Source: Tardibacter sp963781025 (GTDB lineage: Bacteria; Pseudomonadota; Alphaproteobacteria; Sphingomonadales; Sphingomonadaceae). From it: a stretch of DNA of 64,000 nucleotides. The stretch is taken from positions 1,860,001 through 1,924,000 of the forward strand of contig CAWADU010000003.1 of the NCBI GenBank assembly GCA_963781025.1. Reading direction: 5' to 3'. The translations under genes were made by a program, and so were the position numbers. The notes beneath the pieces are model-generated. The model was not told the DNA's origin, searched no databases, and worked only from the letters and a program-made list of their open reading frames with translations. Each line of letters opens with the position of its first letter. Within the stretch, counting starts at the first letter, position 1. Shown piece after piece: positions 8,377 to 16,635 of this stretch.

Positions 8377-8994
8377 ATGAACAGACGGCTTGTCTTGCTT
8401 GGAGCGCTCGCGTTCGTATTGCTCTTGGCGGTAGCAGTGCTGCTCCTGCCGGGCCTCGTAAGCAATACCGCCGATCAGGAACAGCCCCCGCTCACAGGCG
8501 CAACGATCGGCGGTCCTTTCAGCCTGATCGATCAGAACGGCAAACCCTTTACCGACCGGGACCTGAAGGGCCGCTATGCCCTGATCTATTTCGGCTACAG
8601 TTTTTGCCCCGATGTCTGCCCCACCGATCTGGCGCGACTGATGAACGGGCTGAAGAAATTCGAGGCAAAGGACGCGACGCGGGCGGCAAAGGTGCTGCCC
8701 GTCTTCATCACCGTCGACCCCGAACGCGACACGCCTTCGGCCGTCAAGCAATTTGTCAGCGCCTTTCACCCGCGCCTCGTTGGTCTGACCGGCAGCCGCG
8801 CCGCGATCGACCAGGCGATGAGTTCATACCGTATCTACGCAAAAAAGAACGGGCCCGAAGGGGCCAGCGATTATCTGGTGGACCATAGCGCCAACGGATA
8901 TCTGTTCGACACCGAAGGCCGCCCGATGATATTGTTCGCACAGACCGACACCCCGGACAATATAGCCGCGACGCTTGATCGCTGGGTGAAGTGA
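8377..8994 (+). CDS. SCO1/SenC family copper chaperone
   Basis: A 205-residue membrane-anchored thioredoxin-fold protein of the SCO family, which delivers copper to the CuA site of cytochrome c oxidase. An N-terminal membrane anchor (about residues 5-26) is followed by the fold. The copper ligands are C77 and C81 in FCPDVCPTD and H170 in YLVDHSANGYL. The Asp pair region FITVDPERDTP is also present. The start is the ATG at 8377, with AGAGG upstream. It overlaps the next gene by GTGA. No oxidase genes are present in the window. Confidence 0.93.
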   Translation: MNRRLVLLGALAFVLLLAVAVLLLPGLVSNTADQEQPPLTGATIGGPFSLIDQNGKPFTDRDLKGRYALIYFGYSFCPDVCPTDLARLMNGLKKFEAKDATRAAKVLPVFITVDPERDTPSAVKQFVSAFHPRLVGLTGSRAAIDQAMSSYRIYAKKNGPEGASDYLVDHSANGYLFDTEGRPMILFAQTDTPDNIAATLDRWVK

Positions 8995-9431
8995 CGAACG
9001 AAACACCCTTCTGGAAAGTAAAGCCGCTCGCCGCGATGACGCGGGCCGAATGGGAATCGCTGTGCGACGGTTGCGGCAAATGCTGCGTCCACAAGCTGGA
9101 AGATGAAGAAACCGGCGAACTGATGCCGACGAACGTCTCTTGCCGCTTGCTCGACCGCCGGACCGGCCGATGCAGCGACTACAAGCACCGCCAGGCCTAT
9201 ATCCCCGAATGCGTCCGGCTGACGCCTGCAAAGCTGCGAGACATAGACTGGCTGCCGTCCACCTGCGCCTATCTGCTGCTGGCGGATGGAAAGGATTTGC
9301 CGGACTGGCATCCCCTGGTGACGGGTGATCCGGATTCGGTGCACAAGGCAGGTCAGTCCGTCCGGGGATGGACCGTTTCGGAGGATGAGGCGGGCGATCT
9401 TGAACATCACCTCGTTGACCGCATTCTTTAG
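8991..9431 (+). CDS. YcgN family cysteine-cluster protein
   Basis: A 146-residue protein of the YcgN/UPF0260 family. The cysteines follow the family spacing: CDGCGKCC near residues 25-32, then SCRLLDRRTGRCSDY, PECVRL and STCAYLLL. This looks like a metal or iron-sulfur cluster binding set. The function is not established. The start is GTG at 8991, overlapping the SCO stop, so the two are probably co-translated. Length is normal. Confidence 0.9.
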   Translation: MTNETPFWKVKPLAAMTRAEWESLCDGCGKCCVHKLEDEETGELMPTNVSCRLLDRRTGRCSDYKHRQAYIPECVRLTPAKLRDIDWLPSTCAYLLLADGKDLPDWHPLVTGDPDSVHKAGQSVRGWTVSEDEAGDLEHHLVDRIL

Positions 9432-10146
9432 ACGCGACCCGCCCGGGCCACCGGTCATTGAAGTCGGCGGGCGAATATTGCCGGTTATCATCATGCGTTC
9501 CCCGCGCGCCCGACGTGCTGCCCTGCGGATCGACGCCGCGCGCGGTGAAATTCGCCTTACCCTGCCCGCTCGCGCCACCGTTTCCGAAGGCCAGCGGCTT
9601 ATCGAGGCGCATCGCGACTGGATCGCGAGCAAGGCCACATGTTTTCCGATGCCTTGCCCGATCGCGACGGGCCGGCTTATCCCTTTTGACGGCCGGGACC
9701 TGCTTGTCGACTGGCGGCCGGATGCGCCCCGCACACCCGTTGCAACGGATGGGCGACTGATCGTCGGCGGCCCCCTCGAAGGGCTACCGGCAAGAGTGGA
9801 GCGCTGGTTGCGCCATCAGGGGCTGCGCACAATGACCGACGAAACCCGGCACTTCGCGGAAAAAGCGGGACGCCACGTCGAAGCTATACGCGTGGGCGAT
9901 CCCAAGGGTCGGTGGGGAAGCTGTTCCAGCCGGTCGCGCATTGCCTATAACTGGCGGCTGATCCTGGCGCCGCCATGGGTGCGGCATTCGGTCGTCGCGC
10001 ATGAAGTGGCGCACCTGGTCCACCTCAACCATTCGCCCGCCTTCCACGCGCTCCACCGGCAGATACTGGGATCCGATCCCGCGCACGCCCGAGCATGGTT
10101 GGCGGCGAACGGCCCGGCGCTTTACTGGGTCGGCCGCGAACGCTGA
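9385..10146 (+). CDS. YgjP-like (SprT/M48-type) zinc metallopeptidase domain protein
   Basis: A roughly 253-residue protein of the YgjP-like metal-dependent hydrolase family (DUF45). The zinc motif HEVAHLVHLNHSPAFH sits in the C-terminal third, after the family signature RWGSCSSRSRIAYNWRLILAPPWVRHSVVAHE. The N-terminal half holds the beta-rich domain with SPRARRAALRIDAARGEIRLTLP. The start is uncertain: ATG at 9385 has GGAGG immediately before it, and TTG at 9400 has better spacing to a GAGG. Either start overlaps the upstream gene by 30-50 bases. The 3' end overlaps the convergent pbp1A gene by 25 bases. Substrate unknown. Confidence 0.85.
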   Translation: MRRAILNITSLTAFFRRDPPGPPVIEVGGRILPVIIMRSPRARRAALRIDAARGEIRLTLPARATVSEGQRLIEAHRDWIASKATCFPMPCPIATGRLIPFDGRDLLVDWRPDAPRTPVATDGRLIVGGPLEGLPARVERWLRHQGLRTMTDETRHFAEKAGRHVEAIRVGDPKGRWGSCSSRSRIAYNWRLILAPPWVRHSVVAHEVAHLVHLNHSPAFHALHRQILGSDPAHARAWLAANGPALYWVGRER

Positions 10147-12141
10147 GGTTGATCGGAAAGAACGCCATCCAGCCACTGCTGGTCGATGTGGGGGCTGCCA
10201 TCCTCATGGCTGGCGGCTCCCGGCGACGTTTCCAGCGGCATGCCGTCGGGATCGACGAGCTGGCCGGTGTCGCTGCTGTTTTCGATGATGCCATAGGCTT
10301 CGTCATCGGGCTCAAGCTGGTTGCCGGGCAGGTCGAGCGATGTCGTCAGATCGCCCACGGGGCTGTTTGCGGTCGCCCTGCGCATGAACGCGGCAAAGGC
10401 CGTCGCGGGCGCCCGGCCGCCCGCCAGCCCCGGCACGCGTCGCGCATCGTCACGGCCCATCCAAACACCGGCGGTGAGATCGCTGGTGAAGCCCAGGAAC
10501 CAGCCGTCCTTGTTCGAACTGGTGGTGCCGGTTTTGCCTGCAAGCGGCCGACCGATTTGTGCCGCCCGGCCCGTGCCCGTTTCCACCGCTGCCTTCAGAA
10601 GATCGGTCATCGATGCCGCGACCCATGGCGCGATCAGCACGCGCGGTTCGCTGGGCGTGCGTTCGTAAAGCACCTCACCCGCTCCGGTGGTGATCCGCGA
10701 TATGGCATAGGGAACCGCGGCCCCACCGCCACTCGCGACGCTCGCAAAGGCGCGCGTCATGTCGATCAGCCGGACGTCGGACGTTCCCAGCACCATCGAC
10801 GGATGCGTGTTTACCGGCGTCGATATACCCATGCGCCGCGCCATGTCGGCCACCCGGTCATAGCCGACGCGCTGGCCAAGCTGCGCCGCGACTGTGTTGA
10901 TCGAATAGGCGAAGGCCTGACGCAAAGTCACTTCGCCCCTGAAACCGCGGCTGTCGTTGCGGGGCGTCCAGCCGTCGATGGTCACGGGTTCGTCGGTGAT
11001 CAGTTCGTCCGGCGTCGCGCCGTTTTCAAGCGCCGCCAGATAGACGAACAGCTTGAATGCCGATCCCGGCTGACGCTGCGCCTGGGTCGCGCGGTTGTAG
11101 ATCGACGTCACGTAATCCTTGCCGCCCACCATCACGCGGACAGCGCCGTCATTCGACATGGCCACAAGCGCACCCTGCGCCCCGGCGGGGGTGAACCGCT
11201 GGATCGCCTCGTCCGCGGCCTTCTGCATGCCAAGATCGAGCGTGGTGGTAACGTTCGAGCGGCTGGTTCGTATCACCGACATATTCGTCGAGCTGGTCCA
11301 GTGCCCAGTCGGTGAAATAGCGAACGCTGTTCTGCCGCGGCTGCGGCACGATCTTCGTCGCCTGAAGATTTGCCGCGGCGGCCGTGGCGCTGCTGATCTT
11401 GCCGGTTTCCTTCATCAGCCGGACGACGACCGATGCACGTCCCCGCGCCGCTTCGGGATCGGCCGACGGCGCATAGCGTGAAGGCGCTTTCACCAGCCCG
11501 GCGATGATCGCCGCCTCCTCCAGGCTGAGGCGCGTCGCCGAATGGCCGAAGAAACGCCGGCTGGCGGCGTCGATGCCATAGGCTCCGCCGCCGAAATAGA
11601 CGCGGTTGAGATAAAGCTCCAGAATCTGCTGCTTGTTGAACTTGCGCTCAATCGCCAGCGCCAGGATAACCTCGCGGAACTTGCGGGCGAATTTGCGGGC
11701 GCTGGTCAGGAAGATGTTGCGCGCAAGCTGCTGGGTGATCGTCGATGCACCCTGATAATTCCCGCCTTTCAGCGTATTGACCCAGGCGGCGCGGGCGATG
11801 CCTATCGGATCGACGCCGGGATGGCTGTAGAAACGCCGGTCTTCCACCGCAACCATCGCATCGATCATAACGGGCGGAATTTCGTCGTAGCTCAGCCACT
11901 GTCCATAGGACGGACCGAGCGAGGCGATGATATTGCCGTCCCGGCTGAGGACACGAATCATCTGCCCGTTGGGCGAACCGCGCAATTCTTCAAAGCCGGG
12001 GAGCGACGACAGCGCCACGAGCACGGCCGCTATCAAAGCGATCAGGCCCAGAACGCCGGCAACCACCGCAGTCTTCAGGACAAACAGCGCGGTTCTGGAA
12101 AAACCGTTTTGCGAAGAGGGGGAATGACGAGACCGGGCCAT
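10122..12141 (-). pseudogene. Class A penicillin-binding protein 1A, interrupted by a frameshift
   Basis: A bifunctional peptidoglycan glycosyltransferase/transpeptidase. The first reading frame (12141 down to about 11255) carries an N-terminal membrane anchor and the GT51 domain: catalytic Glu in AVEDRRFYSHPG, then GASTITQQLARN, the FREVILALAIERKFNKQQILELYLNRVYFG block and SLEEAAIIAGLVKAP. The transpeptidase is in the next frame (about 11250 down to 10122) with SxxK in PGSAFKLF, SxN in YSINT and KTG in GKTGTT. The switch lies between NQPL and TTTLDLGMQ at about 11246-11259, and removing one base restores a single protein of roughly 670 residues. Neither half would be a complete enzyme. All catalytic motifs are intact, so a sequence error is as likely as a true mutation. 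Confidence 0.85.
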
Positions 12142-12217
12142 GATGATCGTCCGCGCCTAGAACATTTCCGGTCCGGCGGAAAGCGCTATCAAACCCGGAT
12201 CGCGATGTGGCGAGGCG

Positions 12218-12613
12218 TCAGGCCTTTGGCTTGAAATCAAGCGCGGCCGAATTCATGCAGTAGCGCAGGCCTTCCGGACCCGGGCCATCGGGAAAGACGT
12301 GGCCCAGATGCCCGTCGCACTTGGCGCAGCGCACCTCTGTGCGGATCATGCCATGGGCGGTATCGCGATGTTCATTGACCGCACCCGGCGCGACCGGCGC
12401 GGTGAAGCTTGGCCAGCCTGTTCCCGAATCGAACTTGGCGTCGCTCGCGAACAATGGCATTCCGCAGCCGGCGCAACGGTACATGCCAGCGTCGTGATTG
12501 TCGCAGTAGTTGCCGGTGAAGGCGCGCTCGGTGCCCCCCTGACGCAGCACGTGATATTGGTCCGGCGAAAGCGCCTTCCGCCATTCGTCGTCGCTTTTCT
12601 CGATTTCGCTCAT
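12218..12613 (-). CDS. msrB: Peptide-methionine (R)-S-oxide reductase MsrB
   Basis: A 131-residue cytoplasmic enzyme that reduces the R form of methionine sulfoxide in proteins. The structural zinc cysteines are in YRCAGCGMPLF and VRCAKCDGHLGHVF. The catalytic cysteine is in RYCMNSAAL near residue 120. The substrate signature SGTGWPSFTAPV is also present. I chose the ATG at 12613, which fits the family N-terminus (EIEKSDDEWRKALSPDQYHVLR), over an upstream in-frame start. The gene stands alone between pbp1A and a lipoprotein gene in the same direction. Confidence 0.95.
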   Translation of the reverse strand: MSEIEKSDDEWRKALSPDQYHVLRQGGTERAFTGNYCDNHDAGMYRCAGCGMPLFASDAKFDSGTGWPSFTAPVAPGAVNEHRDTAHGMIRTEVRCAKCDGHLGHVFPDGPGPEGLRYCMNSAALDFKPKA

Positions 12614-12668
12614 GCGCGGAATTTGGTGACGAACGCCTGCCGTTGCAACCGCAATATGCGGCAAGCCG

Positions 12669-13160
12669 TCATCTGCGCTGGTCTATTTCCTGCTGGCTCT
12701 GCGTCAACAGCGCATCGATCTGTTTCTGAAGCGCCGCCCCTTCCGTCTCAAGCGCCCCGGTGTCCGCGCCGCCGACCCGTTCCCGCGCCAAATCAGCCAT
12801 CAGCGCGCCCAGATCGGTATCGGCATTGCGCAGCGCCCCCTGCGCGGTGCCGAGGCGGGACAATGCGGTCTGGTTATCGACCCAGGCCTCGCTGCCGCGC
12901 TCCGCGTCCGGGGCGGGTTTCGCGGCGGAAGCAAGCGCCTGGGCAAGCGCCGTCTGCGCATCGCCCACCGATACACGCAATTTTTGCAGCTTAGCGGCAA
13001 AGGATGGATCGACCGGCTTCACAGAAGCGACCGCCGGCACCTGCTCCGCCGCCACGATCTTCTCGATCGGGCGCGGCGCAAGCGTGGGATAGGCAGCTTC
13101 GTCACTGGCTGCGCAGGCGCTGAGGACAAAGGCGAGGACAAGGACAGAAACGCGTTTCAC
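12669..13160 (-). CDS. Hypothetical lipoprotein with helical C-terminal part
   Basis: A predicted lipoprotein of about 163 residues that I do not recognise. The hydrophobic signal LVLAFVLSAC ends in a lipobox; the GTG at 13160 places this signal at the N-terminus, while a further in-frame start at 13196 would add 12 polar residues. The mature part is Ala-, Gln- and Glu-rich with predicted long helices (KLQKLRVSVGDAQTALAQAL, ALQKQIDALLTQSQQEIDQRR), consistent with a small coiled-coil envelope protein. No catalytic motif is visible. Confidence 0.7.
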   Translation of the reverse strand: MKRVSVLVLAFVLSACAASDEAAYPTLAPRPIEKIVAAEQVPAVASVKPVDPSFAAKLQKLRVSVGDAQTALAQALASAAKPAPDAERGSEAWVDNQTALSRLGTAQGALRNADTDLGALMADLARERVGGADTGALETEGAALQKQIDALLTQSQQEIDQRR

Positions 13161-13201
13161 GCCACTGTCATTATTGGGGGAAATGAAAGTGCGCAACGGG
13201 C

Positions 13202-13230
13202 TTGCGCATCTCCGATCTTCCGACTATGTC
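13202..13230 (+). promoter_or_regulatory. Candidate promoter of the tRNA-Arg gene
   Basis: TTGCGC (13202-13207) and TATGTC (13225-13230) are spaced by 17 bases and end 10 bases before the mature tRNA 5' end. This is the position expected for a tRNA promoter. Confidence 0.5.
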
Positions 13231-13240
13231 CGCTGCTCCC

Positions 13241-13317
13241 GCGCCCGTAGCTCAGCTGGATAGAGCATCAGACTACGAATCTGAGGGTCGGACGTTCGAA
13301 TCGTTCCGGGCGCGCCA
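13241..13317 (+). tRNA. tRNA-Arg (anticodon ACG)
   Basis: A full cloverleaf. The acceptor stem GCGCCCG pairs with CGGGCGC. The D arm is GCTC/GAGC, the anticodon stem TCAGA/TCTGA encloses the loop CTACGAA (anticodon ACG), and the T arm is GGACG-TTCGAAT-CGTTC. The discriminator is G and CCA is encoded. tRNA-Arg genes are common integration sites, and the DNA downstream looks accessory, but no second copy of the 3' end is found in this window. Confidence 0.97.
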
Positions 13318-13770
13318 TTTTCCTCCAAGACAACAAATGCGTGAAGCAGGTGGCGAAAGCTGCCGGTTTCCCTTTACGCTTCACCCATAACCAGACCGTA
13401 AGTTGCAGGGGCAAATCCCTGCCACCGTGCGCTGCTGAGGCAGCTACGGGCGGGCATCGCACTGCCGAGGGCGATCACCGTCACCGAGAGCCGGGTCGGG
13501 TAGGGGTCAAATCGTCGGAGTCTCAGGCCCCATCGCCAGCATCTTAACGCTCGCACGAATTTGCCGAAGGTGCCGATTCCAGGGATTTGGCACTCACAGC
13601 GGCCTAAGCATTGGAACATAAACAAAACATCCGTGCGACCATTCTGGTGGAAATTTCAACTCAATCCTAAACAGTGGGCGTCATGATCTACTAAATCATT
13701 GAAAGATAACAGATTAATATCTCTTTTCCACTCCTTAACTGTGTGGCATATTCCACTGGAAGGAGTCCAC
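13318..13770 (+). other. 453-base gene-free stretch; its first part (13337-13440) is rich in hairpins
   Basis: No convincing protein gene lies here. Just after the tRNA, several inverted repeats are packed together. GTGAAGC (from about 13341) pairs with GCTTCAC about 35 bases later and encloses GGTGGC-GAAA-GCTGCC. Then come GCAGGG-GCAAAT-CCCTGC and GCTGC-TGAG-GCAGC. The GAAA tetraloop suggests a folded RNA, but I cannot match it to a known family. The second half (about 13560-13770) is AT-richer and ends with GGAAGGAG, the ribosome binding site of the next gene. Confidence 0.45.
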
Positions 13771-14472
13771 ATGGCTGACAAGAATCGATATCCGCAGATC
13801 CCGAGCACCGTTTGGTGGGGGGTCAGGTCTGTTCTAAACCGAACGCCCAGTGCTACGATTGACGAGCGTTTGCTGGGCGTTCAGCTTGGCGTGCAGGAGG
13901 TCGCTGCCAAAGCTTATATAAATGAGCTTCGGCATGTGGGGATTGTCACAGATGAAGGTAAGGCGACACCGCTGGCTCAGCGTTGGAGACTTGATGACTC
14001 CTATGCGGATGCCGTCAGCGAACTCATCAAGACGACCTACCCCGAGGGGTTAGTGCATGTTGCACCTCCCGGAGATGCCGAGCGGCAAAAAGTCGTTTCA
14101 TGGTTTCAGCGCGAAGGGCTCGGGCAAGGCGCTGCGGGAAATAAGGCGGCAACATACCTTCTGCTGTCGAGCCCAACTCCGAACGAAGCGCCAAAGGCCA
14201 TCCCCAAGACGGGGCAAGCAGAGCCCGCAACCCGCGCGCGCCCCGCTCGTCGTCAAGCTAGTAATGGCGGTCGAGCGAACGAGGTGACAGGGACGCCCGC
14301 GCAGAGACAGGGAGGAGAGGAGCAACGAAATCCGCCTGCGGGGAGAACGGGAGAAGCGTTCCCGTTGAACGTGAACGTCCAAATTCACATTAGCGCCGAT
14401 GCTGGCACCGAGCAGATCGAATCCATTTTTCAGGCGATGAGGCGCTATCTCTATGACGCTCCGGCTTCTTGA
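13771..14472 (+). CDS. DUF5343-like protein of unknown function
   Basis: A 233-residue protein. The first ~130 residues match what I know of the DUF5343 pattern: YPQIPSTVWWGVR, a segment beginning TIDERLLGVQLGV, ELRHVGIVTDEGKATPLAQRWR, YADAVSELIKTTYPEGL. The arrangement resembles a winged-helix-like fold. A basic, Pro/Arg/Gln-rich linker follows (about 145-195), then a short C-terminal module NVNVQIHISADAGTEQIESIF with a terminal helix. The start is ATG at 13771 with GGAAGGAG at 7 bases. The 3' end overlaps the next gene by 20 bases, so the two are coupled. Codon use and base composition differ from the core genes around it, which suggests transfer. Function unknown. Confidence 0.75.
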   Translation: MADKNRYPQIPSTVWWGVRSVLNRTPSATIDERLLGVQLGVQEVAAKAYINELRHVGIVTDEGKATPLAQRWRLDDSYADAVSELIKTTYPEGLVHVAPPGDAERQKVVSWFQREGLGQGAAGNKAATYLLLSSPTPNEAPKAIPKTGQAEPATRARPARRQASNGGRANEVTGTPAQRQGGEEQRNPPAGRTGEAFPLNVNVQIHISADAGTEQIESIFQAMRRYLYDAPAS

Positions 14473-15016
14473 TGGGATTCGGCGGCTTCAAGAGCATCTG
14501 CTTGAAACAGGATTAGCCAGATCAGTCTTGGCGCTTCCGGCGCCAAGGATGCTAGCTCTTCCTTCCCCCACCGCAGAAGGCTCTGAGCCTGCTAGCGTAT
14601 TCGCTCGACTGGTGACCGAACCGGAGATTCGTGGCGTGTCTTCGGACTTATTCATGTCAGGTCACTATAATCTATCGGTCGCTGAAGCATACAAAGCGGT
14701 GGACAAGTTCGTATCAGAACGAGTGCCGACGATCGTGCAGAACGGTACGACACTGATGGAGCAAATATTTTCTCCAAGTGCGCCCCATCTCCGCTGGTCG
14801 AAAATGGAAACGACGTCTGAGATCGACGAACAAAAGGGATATCACCGATTATACTCTGGGGCGATGCTGGGAATCAGGAATCCAACTACGCATGAATTTG
14901 GTTGGGTCGATGAGCCAGAACTTGCGTTGGAGCTTATCGTGTTTGCTCAACATTTACTCCGTAAAGCGAAAGTTGCTGAAGTGGGCGCTGGCAAAACGAA
15001 AGCAGCGAAAGAATAA
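14453..15016 (+). CDS. TIGR02391 (Ymh) family protein
   Basis: A 187-residue protein whose C-terminal ~110 residues fit the TIGR02391/Ymh family: SDLFMSGHYNLSVAEAYKAV, the NGTTLMEQIFS segment, IDEQKGYHRLYSGAMLGIRNPTTHE with its conserved RNPxxH core, and a final helix. The family is of unknown function and, as far as I know, is often found on islands and mobile DNA. The invariant GIRNPxxHE resembles HEPN-like or abortive-infection RxxxxH arrangements, but that link is only my inference. It overlaps the DUF5343-like gene and is probably its partner. Confidence 0.75.
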   Translation: MTLRLLDGIRRLQEHLLETGLARSVLALPAPRMLALPSPTAEGSEPASVFARLVTEPEIRGVSSDLFMSGHYNLSVAEAYKAVDKFVSERVPTIVQNGTTLMEQIFSPSAPHLRWSKMETTSEIDEQKGYHRLYSGAMLGIRNPTTHEFGWVDEPELALELIVFAQHLLRKAKVAEVGAGKTKAAKE

Positions 15017-15278
15017 GACACTCCGCGCAAACCATCGCAAGAGTCCAAAATCGGCACCCAACTTACGCAGGGCTTATCAAGTTGCCGATGCGCAGAATGA
15101 GACGCGTCTTTCCAGTGGCTTAGGAGAGCAGGCGATCAAACACGCTGTCTGATGCGCCTCAAAACCGCACCTCACGCCAGAGGGCGCAGGATGCTGGCAG
15201 CGTCAAGCAGAAGGAGAAAGAAACCTTGCCCCGTTGCTAGTCCCGATGCGATATTCGTCGGCGTTGCTCGTCGAATGC
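15017..15278. other. Gene-free 262-base stretch in the accessory segment
   Basis: I see no supported gene, RNA or repeat here. Short open frames on both strands have no start signals or recognisable content. It separates the TIGR02391 gene from the convergent DUF6968 gene. Confidence 0.5.
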
Positions 15279-15599
15279 TCACGCCGGCAATGACAACCCG
15301 AGGTCGCCCCATTCATTGGCCCCGTCCCAGCGATAGAGCAACGGATCGACTATCTCAGCTTCTACGATCCAGCGCCGGATCGAGGAAAGGCATAGGAAAA
15401 AGGCGCACAATCCATCTATGCCCTCGACGGTCCGGGCGATCTTCCTCGGCCCGATTTCAACGATGTAATCGCATTTATATATGCCGTGCTCGCCCTCCGC
15501 AGCATAGGGCACTCCAATGCAGAATTTCACTCTGCTGCCGCCCTTCCTCTCATAGCTGCGGGTTGCGACCATGCTGTTATGCTCTGAAAGATCGGTCAT
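15279..15599 (-). CDS. DUF6968-like small protein of unknown function
   Basis: A 106-residue protein. It shows a pattern I associate with DUF6968: MVATRSYERKGGSRVKFCIG, PYAAEGEHGIYKCDYIVEIG, a GIDGLCAFFLCLSSIRRWI helix and a WGDLGLSLPA end. The start ATG at 15599 is preceded by TTGAGG at a suitable distance. Base composition is like that of the neighbouring accessory genes. It stands alone, convergent to the DUF5343/TIGR02391 pair. The function is unknown; it may be an immunity-like or housekeeping orphan gene. Confidence 0.65.
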   Translation of the reverse strand: MTDLSEHNSMVATRSYERKGGSRVKFCIGVPYAAEGEHGIYKCDYIVEIGPRKIARTVEGIDGLCAFFLCLSSIRRWIVEAEIVDPLLYRWDGANEWGDLGLSLPA

Positions 15600-15765
15600 A
15601 TGGCCTCAAGGACTGGATCGAGGTTGCGGACGGACCAGCATTCGCGATCCCTCGCTAATGATCCAATACAGGATCGTTCCCGTGGCGATTCCGCTAGTCA
15701 CTCCCGCTGCCGCTCTCGCCAATGGAGGAAGGAGCTTCCATCGTTTCGCGCGAACCGTCTACACG

Positions 15766-16635
15766 TCAGAAGTATGGACCCCGCGAGATGAGCGGTCCAA
15801 CAGCCGATCGCGGCGAGGCTTGAAAAGTGAAAATGCCATAGCGGAGGGCGCGCGTCCGGTAGGCGTATATCAGTCGCGGCAGGCTGAGCGCGAAGCGGCG
15901 GTTGCGTGCCTTCAACACCTGGTTTCTGATGGAGGCGTCAGTTGCCAGGGCGTGCAGGAAGCGCCGGGCGCATATCGTCCATGTGCGCGCGACCGATGAA
16001 CTCAGGTCTTCATAATCGAGGCAGGAAAATCCGGCGGCTTGGGCCATGGCGCGATACTCCGCCGCGGTCCCCAGCGACGGAAGCCGCCCTTCGCGGCAAA
16101 TCGGTTCCAGCAAATGGTCTACCTGCCAACCCGAAGGACGCTCATTGGCGAGCCAGGTACAGACGACGAAACGCGAGCCGGGCCGCAGAACCCGCCGTGC
16201 CTCGACAAAGAAAAGCGGCTTGTCGGACATATGCTCCGAGCTTTCGATCGCATAGGCGCCGGCAAAGGCGGCGTCCGGCGACCCGTTCGCCAGCCAGTCG
16301 CGACAAAAGAGCGTGACGTTGGTTGCCGGTTTCGCGGCATCGAATTGCACACCCGAAACCGTGAAGCCCGTCACCACGGCCCCACGCGCCGCGAATCGGC
16401 GGGCGGTCGCGCCATAGCCGCAACCAATGTCGACAAGCTGGTCGCCCGCTTCGAAACCGAGGCGGTCCCCGACAAGGTCGCAGAGCGCGGTCACCGCCTC
16501 GCCCGGCGACATGTCATCGGTCTTCCACAGGCCGTGATGCAGATGCTCGCCCCAGAGAGACCGATAGACCGTGTCGAGTTCGTCATAGTGATCGGCGACG
16601 GCGGCATGTGTCTGAAGCTGACGGGGGTAGATCAC
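15766..16635 (-). CDS. Class I SAM-dependent methyltransferase (tocopherol/sterol methyltransferase-like)
   Basis: A 289-residue methyltransferase. The SAM site is DIGCGYGATARRFA (motif I), followed by VTGFTVSGVQ and FAGAYAIESSEHMSDKPLFFVEARRVLRPGSRFVV (motifs II/III). The N-terminal WGEHLHHGLW resembles tocopherol/cyclopropane-type methyltransferases that act on lipid-like substrates. The start is a GTG overlapping the stop of the DUF2147 gene. The C-terminus runs about 20 residues past a plausible family end (ALRYGIFTF) and stops close to the accessory segment, so the tail may be altered. Substrate unknown. Confidence 0.85.
   Translation of the reverse strand: MIYPRQLQTHAAVADHYDELDTVYRSLWGEHLHHGLWKTDDMSPGEAVTALCDLVGDRLGFEAGDQLVDIGCGYGATARRFAARGAVVTGFTVSGVQFDAAKPATNVTLFCRDWLANGSPDAAFAGAYAIESSEHMSDKPLFFVEARRVLRPGSRFVVCTWLANERPSGWQVDHLLEPICREGRLPSLGTAAEYRAMAQAAGFSCLDYEDLSSSVARTWTICARRFLHALATDASIRNQVLKARNRRFALSLPRLIYAYRTRALRYGIFTFQASPRSAVGPLISRGPYF

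Noticed and set aside
13370..13425. A tRNA-like piece (CCATAACC ... GCAGG...AAATCCCTGC)
   Set aside because: No acceptor or D stems can be formed around it; kept only as part of the structured-segment finding.
13268..13462. A minus-strand frame ending in ARPERFERPTLRFVV
   Set aside because: This is the well-known false protein from the antisense of a tRNA-Arg gene; the rest covers the hairpin region.
15152..15658. A 168-residue plus-strand frame in the accessory segment
   Set aside because: It is the antisense of the DUF6968-like gene, very rich in Arg/Ser/Cys and without a start signal or family pattern.
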